Below are positions 32,918 through 45,234 of a stretch of DNA of 64,000 bases, in pieces; position 1 is the first letter of the stretch; the number at the start of each line of letters is the position of its first letter. The stretch covers positions 5,775,437 through 5,839,436 of the forward strand of contig NC_092497.1 of the NCBI RefSeq assembly GCF_047495875.1, in the 5' to 3' direction. A program made the translations under genes and the position numbers. The notes below the pieces were generated by a model. The model had not been told where the DNA came from, made no database searches, and saw nothing but the letters and a program-made list of their open reading frames with translations. The DNA comes from Pithys albifrons albifrons (lineage: Eukaryota > Chordata > Aves > Passeriformes > Thamnophilidae).

Positions 32918-35900
32918 CCTGAAACAGCAGGAACTACAGTGCAGCACTGTAGTGAAGGTCTGCAAGTTGCCTTCTCTTCCACCACTCTGTTTTCAGACAC
33001 AGGGCCCTTTACTACCACGTTCAGTGAGTGCTTGAATTGTGGGTGGAGAACGGCATGAACATGCAGATTGTTGCACCATGGCAGCTGAACATAGACATAC
33101 AGAGACAATTCTGGATGTTAAAGATAAGCAGGTTAGAGTCTTGCACAAGTCAGTTTGCTATAAATAATGCTAAGATGAATCCCTTTAAGTAATTATTTGT
33201 TTGGACTAGTCAGATATTTGTAGCCATTGCAACAAACCACTGTCTGTTAACATTTTGTAAAGTGCTTATGTCTTGTTCTGCCACATAAATACAAATTACT
33301 TTAGTCTAGTTTGGTTTTTTGTTTTGTTTTGTTTGTTTGTTTGTTTTTGTCAATATTCCCCTGGAAAAGGAGAGGTCTATAGATGCACAATTTAGCCCAT
33401 GAACTGTGTTGTTATTAAATCACATTTTCTTGCAATAAAGATCTTTCAGCTTCACAGTTACTGGATATGGAGGTTATTAAGGGAAGAGACTTAAGCCAAC
33501 TGAGAATTGGAAATACAGTAGGAACTTCCCTGTAACTCTAAAATAAACAACTTTTATTTGATAATTTCTCCACCATCTTAAGCTATACGACATGAAAATT
33601 TCTATCCATTGTGACTATTATATTCTGAGGTTTGTTTTGGGTGGAAAGTCTGAAATTTTTGTTTACCTTTTTCTTATCTTTCATTAAAACATTTACCTTG
33701 CAACATGTACCCATATTTTTTGCTAGTTTTGACTCACAATCACCCAGGCAAGCTGGTTTTATTACTTTTTTCCCCATATTTGAAAGCTAAAATTAATGAA
33801 CTCGCTGAGGAAATTACCATTTTCCCTCCTTTATTTTAAGACCAAGACACATTTTCTGTTCAAGCAACCCTATAAGAGTATAAGAATATTTAATCACATG
33901 ACTTTGAGAGAATTTAACACTTTTATCACTCTCCAGTCTTTTCATAAAACTATGTGAGAAGTTACTTGGCCAGAAGAAAGTACCATAGCCATTTAGATAA
34001 TCAGTATAGTTTGTGTCACTTTCTCAGTTCAATGAGCTATGGAAAATTCACTCCCATTTGAAAACAAAAGCTATGGATGAGTTTAAATTAGCATCTCTTC
34101 TTCCTGATATGGTGGAAGGAAGGGAGAGAGAGCAGCACAACTTTGACTTCTTTGATATCTCAGCTGGACCATACAATGGATGACAATTTGAAAGATAGAT
34201 GGACACTGCACATTCCTTCAAGCCTTTATGCTGAGCAACCTTATCAATTATCACTGTTTTGCACAGCACAAACAGGCACAATATTATGAAGAAAGTTAGT
34301 TGTGCTGTGCTAACTGGGTGCATCAAATGTCTCATTTCAGTGCACTTCCCTATGTAAACATCAAGTTGAGAATGCAGATGTATCTGTTGTCTCTAAGGAG
34401 AAGAGCAAGATCCATACATTTGTTCATGAGATAAAGCTGCAGGTCAACAAAATTTTTAATTAATTTTTAGTTGCAATTTTAAAATGTAAGGTAGGGCAGA
34501 GAAAGAACTGAGCAGGAAGATTTAATAAAAAGGGCAGGAAGTATAAGAAATAATAATTAAAAAATCTAAATCTAAGTAGCAAGCTAAGGTGACTTTAATT
34601 TTTCGGATTTGTTAAAATGTACTCAAGTCTTTGATGGTCTATGAAATCTGGTATCCCATCAATTACAATCTCAAAAGATTTCTGAAACATTTTTTTAAGT
34701 GAGAAGTAAGTAAGTTATGGATTTGTCTTTTAAAGTGTGTTTTATTATGTCTTTACTTCAAATAGTCAGTAACTTGGTACCAGTTTGAATGGTTATGGAA
34801 CATTTGTAATTCAAGGGGGTGTGATTATCAGTGTATATTCTGATATAAAAAAGACTTTAGCCAGGTTACTTTTTATGGGCTCATGAATTTAGATGCAGTT
34901 CCTTTAGCTCCATAACACAGCTGTCTGGGGGTAGATATATGCAGTCCGTCAGACTGGCTGCCATTGAAAACTTGTAGTGTGAAACTTGATAGTTTGCAAT
35001 GGGAGGAACTCTACTGGTTCATGGGTAAAGACACTTAAAAAAAAAAGTAAAAAAGGTAGAACTGAAACTCAGCCAGTCATTTCATAAACTTATATCTGTT
35101 TTTCCATCTCATCCTGTGGACAAAATGTGCTGGTCAGTCACCTGAAGCCATTCAGTAGATTTAATGCATGTTTTATCTTCTTCCCCAAGCAAACAAAGCC
35201 TGTACTGTGTCTGACATGAAACCATTAATTTAAATGCCAAATTCATTCTTTACAGTTAATGTGTTTGCATTTAGATTCTAAAACCATTTGTAAAGAGCGG
35301 AAGGGAGGGTTGGGGGGGGGGGAGGGCAGAAGCAAAGGGTGACAAAATTCATACTGCCAGCAATTTTCCATCCATTGAAGATTAAATGCAGAACATTCTG
35401 TATACACCTACGTGACTATCACATACAGCACAATAACTGAGCAACTTCAAATGATTTAATTGGCAAGCTGCATGACTCTCAAAAAAGGCAGTGGAATAAT
35501 GCAGAAGTTACTCATGTGAACTTGGTCAAATGGTTTTTAAAAGATGACAAAAAAGAGCTTTCTTATGAAGGAAGACACCAGTCACGCTTCTGCTTAAAGC
35601 AGATTAGAGTTTGGTAATATAATGTGCACATTTCTGTCAGGACAGAGCTGAATGTAGGCACAGCTTACTGACTGATCTCTTGGAGTTGGACTTTGTCAGC
35701 TGAACCCTGTGAGTAAAAGACTCCTTTATTAGACCCAGATGAAGATTAGGAAGTAAATGAGAGAGTTTAGAGAAGAAGGAAAAAAGAAGAAAAACCCAAA
35801 CAAACAAGAACAACACCAAAAAATACAACTAGGATTTATTTCAACAAGAAAATAAGTTTAGGAAATATCAGAGAATGGAAAGTTTTAATGGTTCCTTGCA

Positions 35901-38900
35901 GCTCCTGAGCAGACTCTTCTGCTGTAGGATATTGGTAAAATTCACAGATTTGGGAAACTGAGATACTCAGTATTCTGAAACTTAGTTTTGACATGATTTC
36001 ATGTGAGTGAAGACTGCAAAGCTCTGAGATTTTTAATGGAAGGAAGAAATAAAGAGAACACAAAGTTATTCTTTTGTCTCCTGACAAGGGTAGAAGAAGT
36101 CATAGAAGAGTTCCTTAGTTCATGTTGCAACAGAAAGATAGAACTGGTTAATATGCTGTAATGCAGAAATAGAAGGGGGAATGATCTGCAGTTAATGCTG
36201 AGTGAAAAGTGTTTAACAAGATTAGTATGGCCACCAGTTTTTGATATGTGGTATAAGGTGTATTGAGAAGAGCTGACTGTTTGAGGTGAGACTTGTGAAC
36301 TGGCATCTTGGTGTCTGTTGAGAGGTGTCAGTGTACATCTCAGAAAACTTTATAGTTCATTCCCCTGCTTTTAAATGTTTTTAAACTTGCTTAAAAAACA
36401 AGTTGTGTGTCATTTATTTTGTCTCAGGTGAGTATAAAATTGTGCTGATGCTAAGTGCTTGGAATATTTTAACTACAGCTGCAAGAATCTACAGAATTGA
36501 TTGATGCCCAGTTCAAACACTGCACTGATGCTGCTTATGATAAATATAACACGATTTGAGAAAAGAAGGCTTGGGGTTTGTTGCTGTTTTTTGGGGCTTG
36601 GTTTGCTTTGGTTTTGGTTAGTTCATTTGTGTGTGGGGTTTTTTGTTTTGTTTTGGTTGTTGTTGTTTTGGGTTTTTTTTGTTTTTGGGGGGGTTTTTTG
36701 TGGGTTTTTTGTGGTTTTTTTTAATTAGCATGGAAAAGGTACAAAAGTTGTAAGCAAGAAGAACCTGACTTAGCAGTAACCCAAGGGAGTTTGGAGGTTT
36801 GACTAGTTTGGAAGGAGCCCTGCATGCAGTGCAGTAACAGCAGGAGAACTTTTTCCTTATTCCTTGTCCTCTGAGGCCCATCCTGTAACAGCAGTAAAAG
36901 AAATAATACAAACCCAGGGTGTAGTTTATGTGTTGTTGGTACAGCACTTTGCTAATGTAAAGTGCTATGCAAGTGCAATTATTAGTATTATCAGGTGAGT
37001 TTCTCCTTGCATAAAAGAGAAAAATTGCATCAATATAATTGTTGTGTCTTGAGACTATGGGAATTTTTAATTAATACACTAATTGAAGCTTAAGATAAGT
37101 ACTGGGACCTTTATTGACTGGACTCACCTTTGATGGCGGCCTACCCACATATTTTGACCTGTTTATAGTCCCTGAATATATGCATCTATGCATCTTGGGT
37201 CTGACATGACTCAACTTTTCCTTTGTTTCTTTTTATTTTTTTTCTCTATTCGGAAAGTATTTGAGGACAGGCTTAAATGTAAGCATACACTGATATCTCA
37301 TTGCCATTTTTGACTTTTAGGCATCTTCCTAAACTTTAGTAGTTCACTGGAGAAAAGTGATCTACAAAAACATAGTATCCCACTTATATGATAAAGTTAA
37401 GCAAAAGAGTGTCAAAATAGAATTTATTCTCCATTAGTTATGTTCACTTGCAAGTAACAAATAAAAAATAACAAAATATAAAATCAAATAATCAAATTTT
37501 TTTTAATTTTGTCTGCAAAGATAACTTGATGCCATCTGTCGAGTAATGTACAATCACTGAAGCTCAGAGGTACTTTGATAACACACTAGAACATGAGGAA
37601 TGCACATTAAATACTTATAAGTCCTAGCTCAAATGTTGATTTTTTTTTTCTGGTAATCTTGTTTGTTTTGGTTTTGGTTTTTTGTGCATCTGTATGGGGT
37701 TTTGATTTGTTTGTTTGGGTTTTTATTTTTTGTTACTCAGGTGATGGATTGACTGAAAGAGAAGGCAGTGAAGTGATTTGCCCAGGCTTGACTTCCAGTG
37801 AGCAAAGGTGTGTACTCATTAAATGAGCAACTGTAGGCAACCTTAGTCAAATATACCCCTTCATTTTGTTGAATGCTCTGTGTAGCCATAGTTAAATGAC
37901 AGCAAGAAGTGACTGAGTCTCAGTACTGAGTGGCAGCAGGCATCAATCATTATTCTGGCAAGGTTCTTCAGGAACTCATCACTTTGTAGCAAATCTGGCA
38001 GGTTTGAATGGGATTATTTCAGATTGGCTCACCAATAACTGTCATGCCTAAAATCTTGATACAATAAGAACTCATCACTGGTGCCTATCACACACTTTGT
38101 GCCAACCTCAATTCCCATCCTCCCCTGGATACTCTTGATTCACAGTAGTGTTACAAATGGAGTCACAAGGCTCCAAGGCTGAGGAGAAACAAATGGTGTA
38201 AAATACTAAGAACAAGATTGGAGTCTCCCCTGATGTTTAGGGAAAGGACTAAGTGTTTTATACAAGACAGCCACCATTTTACTGGGTCATGCACCCCATG
38301 GCATTGAAAATAGCTGAATACAGCAAGGAAAAGCAATCATTTCAAATAACAATTAGTGCAAAGATTCCTGCTGATTAAGGGAAAAAATACTGACACACAT
38401 CAATCTGTGGTAATAACAGGGTCCAGGGTCCTGTTGTCACCATATTTGAGCACTAGTGGGGGGTAGGAAAATATAAGAGATTCAGTCACAGAGGGAATAA
38501 ATGTCATTTCTGAGGTCATATAGAAGGTTTCTTTTAAAAGAGAAATATATTTGATGTTGCCATGCTACAGCAGTGTGTAACCAGTAGATACAATCAAGAA
38601 AGAGGCCAAACTTACATGCAAATTTTCAGGATGACTTTCAGGGTCAAGTTGGATAGCCACTGAAGGTGAAGAAAAAGAGTTTATTCATCACTGGAAGTAA
38701 GTGGAGTATAAATAACTTTAAAGAGAGCTGACTTTAGGTCAGCCCTACATGCCATAGTAAATATAGAGACTAAGATTTGCATCTGTAGAAAAAGAAAGAG
38801 CATATGGGAAACAAATCTTATAGATATTGGGGAGACACTATTTCCAATATATACTGTCTGAATCCAAACACTGTCAAGTTCTCTGGATAATAAAGGATTT

Positions 38901-41579
38901 AAACTACCCGATTTACACCAGACCTACTTTGCCATATCTTCTAGTTTGCCATCAACTTCACCTTTAGAAAAGACTAGAAGAGTTTTTTATATTCTAGGAC
39001 CTACAGTAACACCGAGCTAGAGCACAATGTGCACTGACCAGACCATAGTAAAATGATTTGACAGAGAAAAGGAAATTTGTTTGTGTACTAAAAGTACTGA
39101 AAGTGAAATTTTCTTCTGAAGTTCTCCAATAATGGACAGAGCTGATGGGGATCATAGGCTCACAGATTTCCACCATCAACAGAAGAACCCTCCTAAAACG
39201 ACACATGGGCCATGTGGAAATACCACTGTTGTTATTCAGCCTTCCTAACTTGGCACTTCCCTTGGCAATGGTGAGAACAGCATCTTCAGCAAGAAATTAA
39301 CTTCTTTAGGGTCTAGGGCTTTGGTGGACCATGGAAATCTCACAGTACAACATCCGTATGTATTTGTGTACAACTGGATACTTCTACTAAGGATAACAAG
39401 TTGGTTTGGGGAAAAAAAGGAAGATTTGGGTTTTTTTCTCTGAGCCCTCTAAATTTCAGTCCTTCTAGCTCACCTATATTTTGCCTGGGAAGATGGTGTA
39501 AGTATTTATATATCAAGGAGCAACACAAGCAGGGGAAGATGAGCCAGGAACTGAGGTTGTGACAGCATGAAGATCAGGTCTAGTGGGGGTAACCAGGGCC
39601 ATCCACAGGCTGCAATTCCCAGCCTGGTGCAGTGATGAAACAGGTCTGAAGCTAAGCCAGGAAGCCCAGTCAGCAGGTCAGGGTCAGCATCGTGGAGGAC
39701 TAGAACATAGTCATGCCAGCAGTGCAGCTTAGACAAGAACCTAGGGCTCAGACAACAACAGTGCCTCCAAAGCCAGAGGATGGAGGCCCCAAATGAGTCT
39801 TCTCACAGCTTCTGCTTCTCAAAAGGAAGTAACTACCAAATCAATACTCCCTAGTAAAAGTTTGTTCAATAACAGATTCTGCTTAGTCTTTTCTTTTAAA
39901 CTGTCCATGTGCCACATTATTATGTATCACATTAAATCATACATTTCCTACTCCAATTGTTTCATTTCCAATTGCGTTGATTGAAAATTATCACATCAGC
40001 TCATATAGAGCTGAGAGGTGAAGTAGTGAAGGAGTTGAAAGGAAAAAAAAAAGAAAAATCAAAGCCCACATTTATTTTTGATGTTTGTTTTTTGTTGTTT
40101 GTTTGTTTGTTTGGCTTGGTTATGTCCTGTGTATTTATTTGCCTTTTGATGCATGTCCAAATTCATTTCACAGTTTCAGGACATGGACATTGGGCCACAA
40201 AATCGTGAGTCCCTCAATACGTGGCTGATTGCAATCAAGAACATCCTGTCTCTGGATGAACAGTTCTCAGTTTTAAAATTGGTCCCAGTTCACTTCCAAT
40301 GGAACCATTGTCCAAGATTGTGAAGAAAATTGAGCAATGAGAGGTAATTCATAGGGTAGCAGTAAGCCACAGAACTGTTAAAGCAAATCTTTAGAAAGAT
40401 TTCTGGTATCTGCTAACTGACACTTGCTCATAGTCCATTTCCCCCATCTCCTTTCCTATTTTCTCTTTAAACAACAAACAACAAAGATTTATTAATGAAT
40501 GAAAACACAATTTGCTGGCTTCCTACAGAGAGTTGTTAAAACTTACAAAAAATTCTAATACTAGAAGTTATTTTCCTGAGAAAGAAAAGGAAAAAAAAAG
40601 TGCAATTTTCCTCTTTGAAATTGTAACGATAATGAAGAAACAAAAACAGGTCAAATTGCAATGTTTTAAGAAATTTGTTTCAGTTCTTCTGTTACTAGCT
40701 CAAGTTTTCTTAGCTAAATCTTCCTTATTCACCTGAATGAATAAGGCCCTATGGAATCAATTTCCATGAAATTATAGAGACATTATAGAGAACAATCAAT
40801 ATGTCCTTTTTGTTTAACCAGAAATTTTCTAGATACCTCTAAAAGTATGATTCTCTCTGGGTCTAAGTAGCAGCAATTTTTATGTAGCAGCACAAAGCCT
40901 GGTTAATCCAGAGATTTGGAGGTTAAGGAACATGGGCATCAAAAATAACATTATCAGTCTGGAATACAAGATGATTTGAAATCAGAGGAGATTATCTTTC
41001 CGACTTGATCCAAGATAATCCGGGACAAATAATAATCATAGTGATGATGTGCATGTGAGTATTATAAAGCAGAATTTACTAAAACACATCATGAGATACA
41101 TGAGAGGGATAGGGCAACATTCTCTAAAATTTCTGCATTTGTTTTGAGATCTCACTGGGAGGTAGTCACAAGTACAAGGGCCTGGCATGTGAAGTCAATG
41201 ACAAAGTAAAGATCTTGTTTTGAATCATTGTATTGTAGGGAAATGAAAAATGGCTACAGTAGGTGTTCTTCTTCATCAGGTGAAATTATCATGATGTGCA
41301 CCTCTCATGGAAGAACTCAGTGAGAAGGCAGACAGGGTGTGCTGAGAACTTACTGAGCTCTCAGTAGGATGGATTTAATGGTCCCTGGAGAAAGGAATTC
41401 CATTCACTATTTGGGATGATTAAAATATAGACTTGTTTTAAAATTCAGGTCTCCTTGAAATAGTGCTCTCCTAAGTCACACTAGCCAATGTGTCCCTCCA
41501 TGGCTCATGTTGTAAAATGCCATCACTTCAGCTTGAGAAGCATATGGCATGGTCATAGGTGTTCTTTTTTCTTTGTACA
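32918..41579. other. Long stretch without recognised gene
   Basis: Mostly AT-rich. Simple repeats include TTTG/TTTTG runs at 33318-33345 and 40090-40112, a G-run at 35312-35322, and G/T-rich DNA at 36580-36725 and 37660-37735. The 39506-39736 block is less AT-rich and may be an old repeat. I found no convincing exon or RNA gene. Confidence 0.45.
36580..36725. repeat. G/T-rich low-complexity block
   Basis: An almost pure G and T top strand with TTTTG and GGGTTTTTT units. It produces artefactual low-complexity open frames on both strands. Confidence 0.85.
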
Positions 41580-41749
41580 TTTCATAGAATTAAATAGTGG
41601 TTTGGGTTGGAAGGGACCTTAAAGACCATCTTGTTCCAACTGCCCCTGCCATGGGCAGGGCACACCTTCCACAATCTCAGGTTGCTCCAAGCCCTGTACA
41701 ACCTGGCCTTGAACACTTCCAGGGATTAGGCAGCCACAGCTTCCCTGGG
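41580..41749 (-). mobile_element. CR1 LINE 3' part, minus orientation (left of an LTR insertion)
   Basis: 'catagaattaaatagtggtttgggttgg', 'agggaccttaaagaccatc', 'cctgccatgggcagggcac', 'tggccttgaacacttccagg' is the antisense CR1 3' end. It stops at 'cttccctggg', and the element continues at 42541 with 'caacctgtgccaggacctc'. Confidence 0.88.
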
Positions 41750-42535
41750 TGTTACAGTTTCGGATGTTAAAGAAATTCTCTCCCTTCCACTACAGAAGTC
41801 AAAAGCTAATGCCGAACCCCCATGCCACTAGTTAACAAAGGAGTAGCCAACTACTTTGGATTCCAACTTGACTGCTTTTAATTAGGGCGGGGGGGGGGGG
41901 GGGTTGGGAGAGAGGAAAAAAAAACCTCTCACTGTTCACCAGACTGATGAAGGCGTTTGTGGGGGAGCCATGTTGCCGTGGTCTTTGGCCATTCACGACC
42001 CTAGCTCATCTATGTTGATCTGGGCTGCTCAACGGAGAGAGGAGGAGAGATTTCCATCTGCAAGGGAGACTTTACATTCCCTGCTAGAGGGTTCTACTCC
42101 ATCCTCTTCTTTGGCCTCAGTCTCTCCACATGAGTGATTCAGCTACTCACCAAGCGCCTTTTGTCTTTGTCTTACCAGAGAAAACTGTGAGTCGATTTGC
42201 TGCCAGTTGAGGCATGGCAGTGACCCCTGCTGTCTGCAAATATAGTTTCATCAGATAAGGAGCAGAGACACAAACTCAGTTTCATCCTAAGGGTTTTGTT
42301 TTGTTTTTTTTTTTTTTCTTCCCTTTGCCAGTACAGGGTAGTTATTTGGTTTTGTCCTAGTCTTGGTTATATTTATTATTGTAGATAAGAACTGTCATCC
42401 TTTGTTCACATACATGTTTTCTGATTAAAACTCCTACATTTCAGTGCTGTGGTGATTTTTGTTTGCGGGGGAGGGGAAACCCCTTTTTTCTTTCCTAGTC
42501 CATAATAACATCTTAGTTTCTTCTAAACTAAAACA
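41750..42535 (+). mobile_element. Solo LTR inserted in a CR1
   Basis: It begins TGTTACAGTTTCGGATG and ends 'ctaaactaaaaca', so TG...CA, length 786 bp. It sits exactly inside an otherwise continuous CR1. CTGGG (41745-41749) and CTGGC (42536-42540) look like its duplicated target with one change. ATTAAA at 42424-42429 may be its poly(A) signal, suggesting plus orientation. It contains a 15-G run at 41889-41903. Family not recognised. Confidence 0.7.
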
Positions 42536-42682
42536 CTGGCCAACCTGTGCCAGGACCTCACCACCCTCATAGGGAAGAATTTCTTCCCAATGTCCGATGT
42601 AAACCTACTCTCTTTCAGTCTAAAGCCATTCCCCCCTTCTCCTATCACTACATGCCCTTCTAAACAGTTCCTCCTTTAAGCC
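42536..42682 (-). mobile_element. CR1 LINE, right part after the LTR insertion
   Basis: 'caacctgtgccaggacctc', 'accaccctcatagggaagaa', 'ttcagtctaaagccattcc' and 'cctatcactacatgccctt' continue the antisense CR1 interrupted at 41749. Confidence 0.85.
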
Positions 42683-42769
42683 AGTTCATCTTCAGAAAAG
42701 GAATTTATTTCACAGAAGCTAAGATCTGAGGGAAATGCATATTTTTTTTTGTTTCTGTACAGGTGCTGT

Positions 42770-42774
42770 GATGG
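42770..42774. repeat. Target-site duplication GATGG of the provirus (left)
   Basis: GATGG directly before LTR1, repeated at 45230-45234 directly after LTR2. Confidence 0.85.
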
Positions 42775-43354
42775 TGTAGTAGTTTTAGCTAGGCCTCAAA
42801 TTAGCAGGCTCAGAGAAGCTACGTAGATTAGAAGTGACATGTATCACCTGATTAAAGCAACCAAAGAAATATTTCATACCAGACGACACAAACCTGAGAT
42901 GAGTAGGAGGAGTTTCTCAGTTGCCATCATGTCTGCAGTGGAGGCAAGACACGCTGCTGCTGCCCTGTTGTCCTGGGCCTTGCTCCTGCCACCGTTACAT
43001 AGTCTTTTGTTTTCGTTTCAAGGAAGTAGAAATATTTTGTTGTTATGCTGGATCTCTTTTGCCTTGCTGGGTCTCTTTTAGAGTATTTTATGAATCTAGA
43101 GTAATGAAATCTATTTTCATTGGGAGGTAGAAAATTGTTGTTATATCTACCTTCTGTTAAGTGTGTGTTATATTGTCATTTTCTCCTAATTTTCTTCTTT
43201 TCTGTATAAATATATATAATTAGTTTAGGTTTAAACCTAGTTTGAGTTTCCAGATTCTTATTTTTTTTTCCTTTCTCTCTTTTCTTGGTAGGAGGAGGGA
43301 GGATCTAACACTCTGTTTTGGGCAGTTGGCATTTTGCCAGCTCAACTGAAGACA
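42775..43354 (+). mobile_element. 5' LTR of a non-coding ERV provirus
   Basis: It starts TGTAGTAGTTTTAGCTAGG and ends 'ctcaactgaagaca'; 580 bp. It is highly similar to 44660-45229, with differences mainly in the 'gctgccctg' region near 42960 and scattered substitutions. A TATA-like 'gtataaatatatataatt' lies near 43205. The small open frames within it are mirrored in the second LTR and are not genes. Confidence 0.9.
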
Positions 43355-44659
43355 GATAATTGGTGGAGAATGCGGGCAATGACCAAGGACCTTGGCAGGT
43401 GTCCCGGGAGCTTGACAGGTTTCCTGGAAATTGTTTTGTAAACTATCAAGAGTTTATCTCATTGTTTTGGTACATGCAGAATATAAACAATGTTTTGTTG
43501 CTTCTGAGTGCTTGTTGTAATCCTTTTTTCTGACTGTGAGTTCAGACAGCTCCAATTCTACCTGCTGTGAATGTAGCCACTCCAGGGAGAGGCCTTACAG
43601 CCCAAGAAACCTGTCTTTCACTCCTGCCCTATCCAGACAAAGAGCAAACCCCAAGTGTGAGTCACATGGAGAACTGTGGTCCTCCTTATGTGACCAAGGG
43701 GAAGATGTGAGGAGGTGGGACAGTGCATCTAATTATATGCTTGAAATCCAGGTATGAAAATCAAAATGGAAGAAAGTTAGTAAAAAAGCTGTCCACATGT
43801 TGAAGCAGAGATCCCAGAAAAGAGTCAAGAACAGTAATAAAGCTGCCCTGCCTCCAGCCAGGAGGAGAAAGAGGACAACTGAGTCTATTGGACATTGCTG
43901 AACCAGGGAAGTGGCCAAGGCTTTACCTCTACTCTGACTTGTGGCTGATAGCCAGTGCCCCATGTGGGGTTGGCTAGACCAGTAAAAGAAGACTAATTAA
44001 AAGCATAGAGAGGCCCATGTGTGCTGTTGGTGTGTGGCGGGACACTGTTGCTTGAGTAGAATCTGGAGATTCATCATGTGGATGCTCATGTACCCAAAAG
44101 CTGAGCTAACAAAGGACATCACACCTGGACTAGCATAAGGGAGAGATGTTCCTGTCTCGATGGGCCCATAATGCCCTGAGCCACCTATAGCTGGGTGCAA
44201 GGCTGAGGGGTGGATTTAACCATGGACACTATTTCCAAAGTTATCCACAACTGCAAAACATGTGCTTGCTAAGTGACTTCAGTGTGGGTATGGAGACCCC
44301 AGTATGGGGATGAAGACCCCTGAGAAAAGAAAGGTGACCCCTGAGAAGGGGATGAGATGATCCCAGTGTGTACCTCAAGGACATTTAACATTGAGAAGAC
44401 AAAATTACTTGCATTTTGAGTTCTGTGTTGCAGGACATGAACCATCAAGTGAAGAAGACCTGAGCTGAACCAGTGTTAGTGTCCAAATAATGAACTGCTT
44501 TTCCTGTCCTAAGTGTCTACCCCATCCCAATGGACTATTGCCTACAATATGGAGGGGTGGAAAACAGCTCTGAAAAGAACAAAGACTGTTTAACTGCAGG
44601 AATAGATAAATATGAAATATGAGTTTGACATCATTTAGTATGAAATAAGGAGTAGAAGT
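43355..44659 (+). mobile_element. Internal region of the ERV, without usable gag, pol or env
   Basis: Only 1305 bp lie between the LTRs, far below the length needed for retroviral genes. At 43361 TGGTGGAGAATGCGGGC, six bases after the LTR, is a plausible primer-binding site resembling the complement of a tRNA-Ala 3' end. The purine-rich 'gaaataaggagtagaag' before 44660 is a plausible polypurine tract. Near 44235-44275 a few codons (VIHNCKTCA) recall the zinc-binding part of a retroviral integrase, but a stop follows at once. No long open frame is present. The element could move only with proteins supplied by another ERV; now it is a fossil. Confidence 0.7.
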
Positions 44660-45229
44660 TGTGGTAGTTTTAGCTAGGCCTCAAATTAGCAGGCTCAGAG
44701 AAGCTACGTAGATTAGGAGAGACAAGTATCACCTGATTTAAGCAACCAAAGAAATATTTCATACCAAATGACACAAACCTGAGATAGCTAGGAGGAGTTT
44801 CTCAGTTGCCATCATGTCTGCAGTGGAGGCAGGGCGCAGTGCTGCTGCCCTGCTGCCCTGCTGCCACCAGTACATAGTGTTTTGTTTCAGTTTCAAGGAA
44901 GTAGAAACATTTTATTTTTATGCTCGATCTCTTTTGCCTTGCTGGGTCTCTTTTAGAGTATTTTATGAATCTAGAGTAATGAAATCTATTTTCAATGGGA
45001 GGTAGAAAATTGTTGGTATATCTAACTTGCGTTAAATGTATGTTATATTGTAGTTTTCTCTTAATTTTCCTCTTTTTTTGTATAAATATATATAATTAGT
45101 TTAGGTTTAAACCTAGTTTGAGTTTCCAGAGTTTTTTTGTTCTTCCTTTCTCCCTTTTCTCGGTAGGAGGAGGGAGGCTCTAACACTCTGTTTTGAGCAG
45201 TTGACATTTTGCCAACTTAACCCAAGACA
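44660..45229 (+). mobile_element. 3' LTR of the ERV provirus
   Basis: It starts TGTGGTAGTTTTAGCTAGG and ends 'cttaacccaagaca'; 570 bp, colinear with 42775-43354. GATGG follows at 45230-45234. Confidence 0.9.
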
Positions 45230-45234
45230 GATGG
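45230..45234. repeat. Target-site duplication GATGG (right)
   Basis: Right partner of 42770-42774. Confidence 0.85.

Noticed and set aside
36501..36947. Low-complexity frames over the G/T-rich block
   Set aside because: Simple-sequence artefacts with poly-Phe/Gly/Val on one strand and poly-Lys/Pro/Asn on the other.
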